A stretch of 38,019 nucleotides of DNA from Thermodesulfobacteriota bacterium (lineage in GTDB: Bacteria > Desulfobacterota > DSM-4660 > Desulfatiglandales > Desulfatiglandaceae), in assembly GCA_028278625.1 (NCBI GenBank), contig JANQDY010000121.1, positions 1 through 38,019 of the forward strand, given 5' to 3'. The position numbers were made by a program, and so were the translations under genes. A model generated the notes under the pieces. That model worked only from the letters and a program-made list of their open reading frames with translations. It did not search any database and was not told the origin of the DNA. This document shows positions 34,428 to 38,019 of this stretch, piece after piece. Position 1 is the stretch's first letter; each line of letters opens with the position of its first letter.

Positions 34428-34844
34428 CGCAACTTCATTTCATAGGAGATTCCAAACTGCGGATCGGAAAATAGATGCCTTGTTAATACCCCTAATTGGG
34501 AGATCAAACAGACAATTTCTACCATCTATTAGATGTGTTGGCAAACTCTTAAAACATTAGACAGGATTACAGATGCGTTCAGAACAAACCATACGAATCG
34601 TCCGTGTCAAAATCTTGGCCCCCGCAAAAAGCATCTTAAGCTAAAAATTGTGCAATATCGAATGGATATAAAACTTGGTCACTTCACAAAGAGCCCTGAC
34701 ATCCATGGCAGATAGTGCCGGTCACCAGAGCAAATCATCGCCCCGAATCATTCCAATATTTTGTGGTGCCTCTCACGTCTATGTTTGGTATGGGCGACCT
34801 ATGGAAGAGGGCTGGACTCATGAGTAGGAAAATTATCCCCGCGT
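34428..34844. other. intergenic region, no gene recognised
   Basis: About 415 bases of AT-rich sequence between two minus-strand genes. Short frames on either strand show no family resemblance. It probably holds the promoter of the ankyrin/hydrolase gene, but I could not identify clear -35 and -10 boxes. Confidence 0.5.
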
Positions 34845-37289
34845 TTAGGTTTTCGCTTCATCCAATACTTCTCGAACTTTTTGAGAAAGCTCAGAGAGAT
34901 TAAAAGGCTTTTGAATAAACCCGTTGCAGCCCCTTTGCATGATTTTTGTAGCCTGACCATTGACGGAGTAGCCGCTGGAAAGCATCACCGGTATCTCTGG
35001 CTTTATTTCACGGATGCGATTAAATGTTTCGCCGCCGTCCATCCCCGGCATGATCAGATCAAGGATAACAAGATCAATTTCGTTGCCAATATTCGCTACT
35101 TTTTTGACGGCATCCAGACCGTCCCTAGACACAACCACACGATAGCCCAACTTCTCCAGCATAGCTTGTCCGACATCAATAATCATGTCCTCATCATCAA
35201 CGAAAAGAATTGTTTCCGAACCTCTGACCATCTCCCATTCCGTGGCTACCTCTTGATGCATTTCTTCTTCAGATATTTGCAAATAGACGTTGAAAGTGGC
35301 TCCTTGGCCCCTTTCGCTGTAAACGGTAATTATGCCTCCGTGGTTTTTAATCATACCATAGGCTGAAGCCAGTCCTAATCCTGTACCCCGGCTTTTTTCC
35401 TTGGTCGTGAAAAAAGGGTCAAAAATCCTTTGACGGGTGACATCATCCATGCCGATACCGGTATCCGTGACTGCTACCTTGGCATAACGACCCGGTTTTA
35501 CGTGGTAAGGTTTGCAGAATTCATCGTCCAGCAGAACGGTTTTTGTTTCTAAGTAAAGTTCCCCGCCATCAGGCATCGCTTGCCATGCGTTGACGTACAA
35601 GTTCAAGAGGACTTGTTCGATTTGCTTCCGATCAACTGCAACGATGGGCTGCGGTTTTTGCAATTTGGTGTGGATCCGAATCTCTTTTTTCGTCCGGCCA
35701 AACATCGCAACACTGCGGCTAACCAGATCGTTGATGTCGATGGGTTTAACTTCGTATTTACCGCCACGGGCGAGACCTAACAGTTGTTTTGTCAGATCCG
35801 TTGCGCTTTGAATGTATTCTTCAATGGCATTTAGATGCTCCAAATACGGATGAGAGGGGGACAGTTCTGTTGACATAAGAGATACTCGACCCTGTATGCC
35901 CATCAGGATATTATTAAAATCATGAGTGACACCTCCTGCGAGGGTTCCAATCGCCTCCATTTTTTGCGCTTGCTGCAATTGACGCTCAAGACGGTTCCTT
36001 TCAGTTATATCTTCATATATGACAAGTTGTTGTTTTGACTCCAGAGTCACCGGCCTAAAGTGGATGAGTTTTTCTGTATTGTCTTTGCAAATCGTAAAGA
36101 AAGTTCTGGGACGGGCTTCTCCAATTTCTGATGATTCTTGATCATTGACCCATGTTGATATGACCTCTTTTCTGTACTCGCTACCTGGAAAGGCTTTTTG
36201 AAACCATTCTTTTCCTGACGGAATGTCCTTCAATTCGTATCCGAACATTTCAATAAACTTCGGATTAAGATAGAGGTAACGTCCGTTTTCTCCAATCATA
36301 GAAACCCCAAAAGGCGATTTTTCAGTTAGAATACGGAATCTTTCTTTTTCTGCTTCCAATGTTCTCTCAGTGATTTTGTGCTCATCGATCTCCTGACGCA
36401 ATCTTTCACTCAGTAGCTTTAGTTCACGATTTTGTTTATGGCTTTGTTCTTCAACTATCACCCTTGCAACCGCACTACCAACTTGAGAAGCTATTGTCTC
36501 CAAATGCTCCCGAGTACGTAAAGATATATCACTTATAGAATGAGAAGCGACATTCAGTGCACCAATTGCATTACCGTGATGAAAAATAGGGATAATTGCA
36601 ATAGCACGTATTTTTTCTTGCTGTTTCACCTGATCTCTTGATATCTCCAATTGTGAATAGTCTGCAAAAATAGCTTTGCCACTGGTTATCATTTTTGCTT
36701 GGTCTGAGTCTTTTCCATAATGTGAAATTTTCTTAATAAATTGAGGTGAGAGCCCTTTTGAATATACAAGGTTTAAAGCTTTTGAATCTCTATTGACTAA
36801 ATAAACTCCACCACAATCCATACCCGGTATATTGCAGGCTGAATTGACGATCAGAGTTAGCGCTTCCTGAAGGTTAGTTGCTCCGCTAAGTGCAATTCCA
36901 AGCTCATGTTGTAATTGAAATACACCCCTATCTTGTATTTTTCGGGTAACGTCAGTATGAATGCCGACAAGGCCAATTACATCACCATTGCCATCCTTAA
37001 TAGGGTAGGCACGCAAAAAAATGTTCAGAAGGTTTCCATTCCTGCCTTTCATCATGACATCGCCAGTCCATTCTTCCCCAGCCATAATCGTTTCAAAGAC
37101 ATTGTTTCCTACATGTTCATCAACATAGACCGATGATGGCGGATCCAGTCCGATATCCCCAAACAAATTGTCAAAGGCTTTGTTCTGATACCAATGTTTA
37201 CCATTATGAGTTGACATGCCTACGGCATCAGACGCCGAGTCTAAGGCGCCCTTGAAGTATCCTAATAGTTCTTCAACTGTTTGTTTCAT
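34845..37289 (-). CDS. PAS-GAF-PAS hybrid histidine kinase with C-terminal receiver
   Basis: Soluble sensor kinase of about 814 residues from ATG 37289; an upstream GTG at 37325 is possible, and neither has a strong ribosome site. Domain order: PAS (YQNKAFDNLFG, GLVGIHTDVTRK), GAF (SACNIPGMDCGGVYLV, AIIPIFHHGNAIGALNVAS), coiled coil, PAS (FRILTEKSPFGVSMI), HisKA with His456 in GGVTHDFNNIL, ATPase domain (LLNLYVNAWQAM, DTGIGM, GTGLGLASAYG), and a receiver with LFVDDED, phospho-acceptor Asp744 in LVILDLIMPGMDGG and KPF. The architecture parallels the kinase at 21351-24074. The coding sequence is richer in A+T than the metabolic genes. No dedicated partner gene is adjacent. Confidence 0.92.
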   Translation of the reverse strand: MKQTVEELLGYFKGALDSASDAVGMSTHNGKHWYQNKAFDNLFGDIGLDPPSSVYVDEHVGNNVFETIMAGEEWTGDVMMKGRNGNLLNIFLRAYPIKDGNGDVIGLVGIHTDVTRKIQDRGVFQLQHELGIALSGATNLQEALTLIVNSACNIPGMDCGGVYLVNRDSKALNLVYSKGLSPQFIKKISHYGKDSDQAKMITSGKAIFADYSQLEISRDQVKQQEKIRAIAIIPIFHHGNAIGALNVASHSISDISLRTREHLETIASQVGSAVARVIVEEQSHKQNRELKLLSERLRQEIDEHKITERTLEAEKERFRILTEKSPFGVSMIGENGRYLYLNPKFIEMFGYELKDIPSGKEWFQKAFPGSEYRKEVISTWVNDQESSEIGEARPRTFFTICKDNTEKLIHFRPVTLESKQQLVIYEDITERNRLERQLQQAQKMEAIGTLAGGVTHDFNNILMGIQGRVSLMSTELSPSHPYLEHLNAIEEYIQSATDLTKQLLGLARGGKYEVKPIDINDLVSRSVAMFGRTKKEIRIHTKLQKPQPIVAVDRKQIEQVLLNLYVNAWQAMPDGGELYLETKTVLLDDEFCKPYHVKPGRYAKVAVTDTGIGMDDVTRQRIFDPFFTTKEKSRGTGLGLASAYGMIKNHGGIITVYSERGQGATFNVYLQISEEEMHQEVATEWEMVRGSETILFVDDEDMIIDVGQAMLEKLGYRVVVSRDGLDAVKKVANIGNEIDLVILDLIMPGMDGGETFNRIREIKPEIPVMLSSGYSVNGQATKIMQRGCNGFIQKPFNLSELSQKVREVLDEAKT

Positions 37290-37576
37290 AGCATTATAAA
37301 CTTCTAGTTTTTTGAACCTCGTCACAAAGGAGGTGGAGAAAAGAGAGCATTTTTTGCGTCAATCATGAATCCCGGAATCCTCTATGATTCTGAAGGTACA
37401 TTTCGTTTCCGAATAGCTCCGTAAACGGCACCTTGTTCGAACTTGGTCACCTTTCCAGATTACCAAAAACCCTTTTAAGATCACAAGCGACGGTTTTCAC
37501 CCAAAAGGAAAACAGCGGATAGTAGAGTCGAGGAAGGACGCGGTAGCCTATGCCCCGTTTCCCGTCCCCGCTCATC

Positions 37577-37610
37577 AAACCGTGCATGCGGATTTCCCGC
37601 ACACGGCTTT
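37577..37610 (-). ncRNA. group II intron domain V
   Basis: A 34-nt hairpin with the expected layout: it starts AAAGCCGTG (containing the catalytic AGC triad), has a GAAA-type tetraloop in the middle (CGGGAAATCCG), a small bulge on the 3' side and closes with CACGGTTT. Length, triad and loop all match domain V of bacterial group II introns. Confidence 0.88.
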
Positions 37611-37625
37611 CCAACTGGATTCACA

Positions 37626-37865
37626 TCAAGGCACGCGTCGGGCGGCTGTGTTTATCGGTCTTGGCAAAAGAACACCAAGCTCGCCGAATACCTTCTCTGA
37701 CGGAAACCGATGGATGCCTTGCGAACGCACCTTGTGCCGGTGGACCAGAAAGAGCCTGGCGCGATTTTTTACATGACGTTCCACTGCACGGTACGCGATC
37801 TGTATCGTCCCATAACAAAAGTAGGAGCAACAGCCCCACAGAAGCGCATTTTGCCGTGTACACAC
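37626..37865 (-). pseudogene. group II intron reverse transcriptase/maturase, C-terminal fragment
   Basis: The frame reads IAYRAVERHVKNRARLFLVH, then RHKVRSQGIHRFPSEKVFGE and LGVL before its stop. This is the C-terminal maturase/DNA-binding end of intron-encoded proteins (RxxFxxxxVFGxLGVL pattern). Full proteins have about 400-600 residues; the reverse-transcriptase domains with YADD are missing. The upstream 25 residues do not match the family, marking the deletion point. It ends 16 bases before domain V, the normal order. Confidence 0.75.
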
Positions 37866-37985
37866 ATCCTGCCATGCTCCCTTTTCACTGGGTCTGAGAA
37901 TTCCACTTACTTTCCGCTTTAGTGTAGATTGTCGAGGTTTTATCCCGAAGAATTGTCATGGTTTTTTACCTTCTTAGGTTGAGTT

Positions 37986-38016
37986 GAAGCCCGGCGATAA
38001 TGAACCGCCAGGCTTC
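37986..38016. repeat. 11-bp inverted repeat near window end
   Basis: GAAGCCCGGCG (37986-37996) pairs with CGCCAGGCTTC (38006-38016), with one mismatch around a 9-nt loop. No T run follows on either strand. Class C group II introns insert next to terminator-like stem-loops, so it could be part of a former target, but the intron fragment ends over 100 bases away. Confidence 0.55.
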
Positions 38017-38019
38017 GAG

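Larger units (their letters stand above)
37519..37875 (-). mobile_element. degraded group II intron, 3' portion
   Basis: On the minus strand the end of an intron-encoded maturase (37626-37865) is followed by a 34-nt domain V (37577-37610). A region consistent with domain VI then ends CTACTAT near 37519, which fits the AY end of group II introns. The 5' half of the intron and most of the reverse transcriptase are absent, so it cannot be mobile on its own. The upstream boundary is uncertain because homology fades near 37800-37875. Confidence 0.8.

Noticed and set aside
34533..34903. Short plus-strand frames of about 60 codons before the third kinase gene
   Set aside because: No conserved features, and one overlaps the kinase gene end in antisense.
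37321..37340. Perfect ribosome-binding-like AAAGGAGGTGG on the plus strand near the start of the third kinase
   Set aside because: No start codon follows at usable distance; the sequence is on the strand opposite the kinase gene and is probably coincidental.

Overview
The window looks like a chromosomal segment of a strictly anaerobic deltaproteobacterium of the Desulfobacterales type. I infer this from gene content, not from a search. The clues are several acyl-CoA degradation modules, a branched-chain-type (Liv) ABC importer carrying its own acyl-CoA ligase, an iron-sulfur protein inside a beta-oxidation operon, and many PAS/GAF/histidine-kinase proteins with the N-terminal coiled-coil signature PTYEELE. 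No rRNA, tRNA or CRISPR array was recognised.

Layout. (1) 1-6740, minus strand: a MerR-family regulator, a Liv-type binding protein, permeases LivH and LivM, an acyl-CoA ligase, ATPase LivG and the first 40 or so codons of LivF. LivF is cut by a chimeric junction that repeats 54 bp of livG at the very start of the window. (2) 7273-10953, plus: a response regulator ending in a four-cysteine domain, then a large hybrid kinase with HPt. (3) 11478-13522, minus: an amidohydrolase remnant, a P-II-like protein and two tandem DUF1538 membrane proteins. (4) 14031-20351, plus: a beta-oxidation operon (hydratase/3-hydroxyacyl-CoA dehydrogenase fusion, thiolase, acyl-CoA dehydrogenase, winged-helix/ferredoxin protein). 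(5) 20352-24534: debris and repeats (truncated PAS gene, REP-like signature, palindromic repeat, REC and HepT-like fragments) around one intact hybrid kinase. (6) 24531-29135, minus: a second acyl-CoA module (QueG-like Fe-S protein, enoyl-CoA hydratase, acyl-CoA dehydrogenase lacking the usual Glu, small membrane protein, divergent crotonase). (7) 29136-38019: repeats, a lipoprotein, a GAF-PAS protein with the same four-cysteine domain, an ankyrin/beta-lactamase-fold fusion, a third hybrid kinase, and the 3' end of a degraded group II intron including a 34-nt domain V.

How the parts may work together. The Liv importer with its ligase would bring in a carboxylic acid or amino-acid-like substrate and activate it to a CoA thioester. 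The operon at 14031-20351 supplies a full beta-oxidation cycle. A near-identical 36-bp sequence (30 of 36 positions) lies upstream of both the MerR/Liv transcription unit and the beta-oxidation operon, 7 kb apart. This is the best evidence here that one regulator, plausibly the MerR protein, controls uptake and degradation together. The right half of the window is accessory in character: broken genes, dispersed palindromic repeats, mobile-element remnants and unusual domain fusions.
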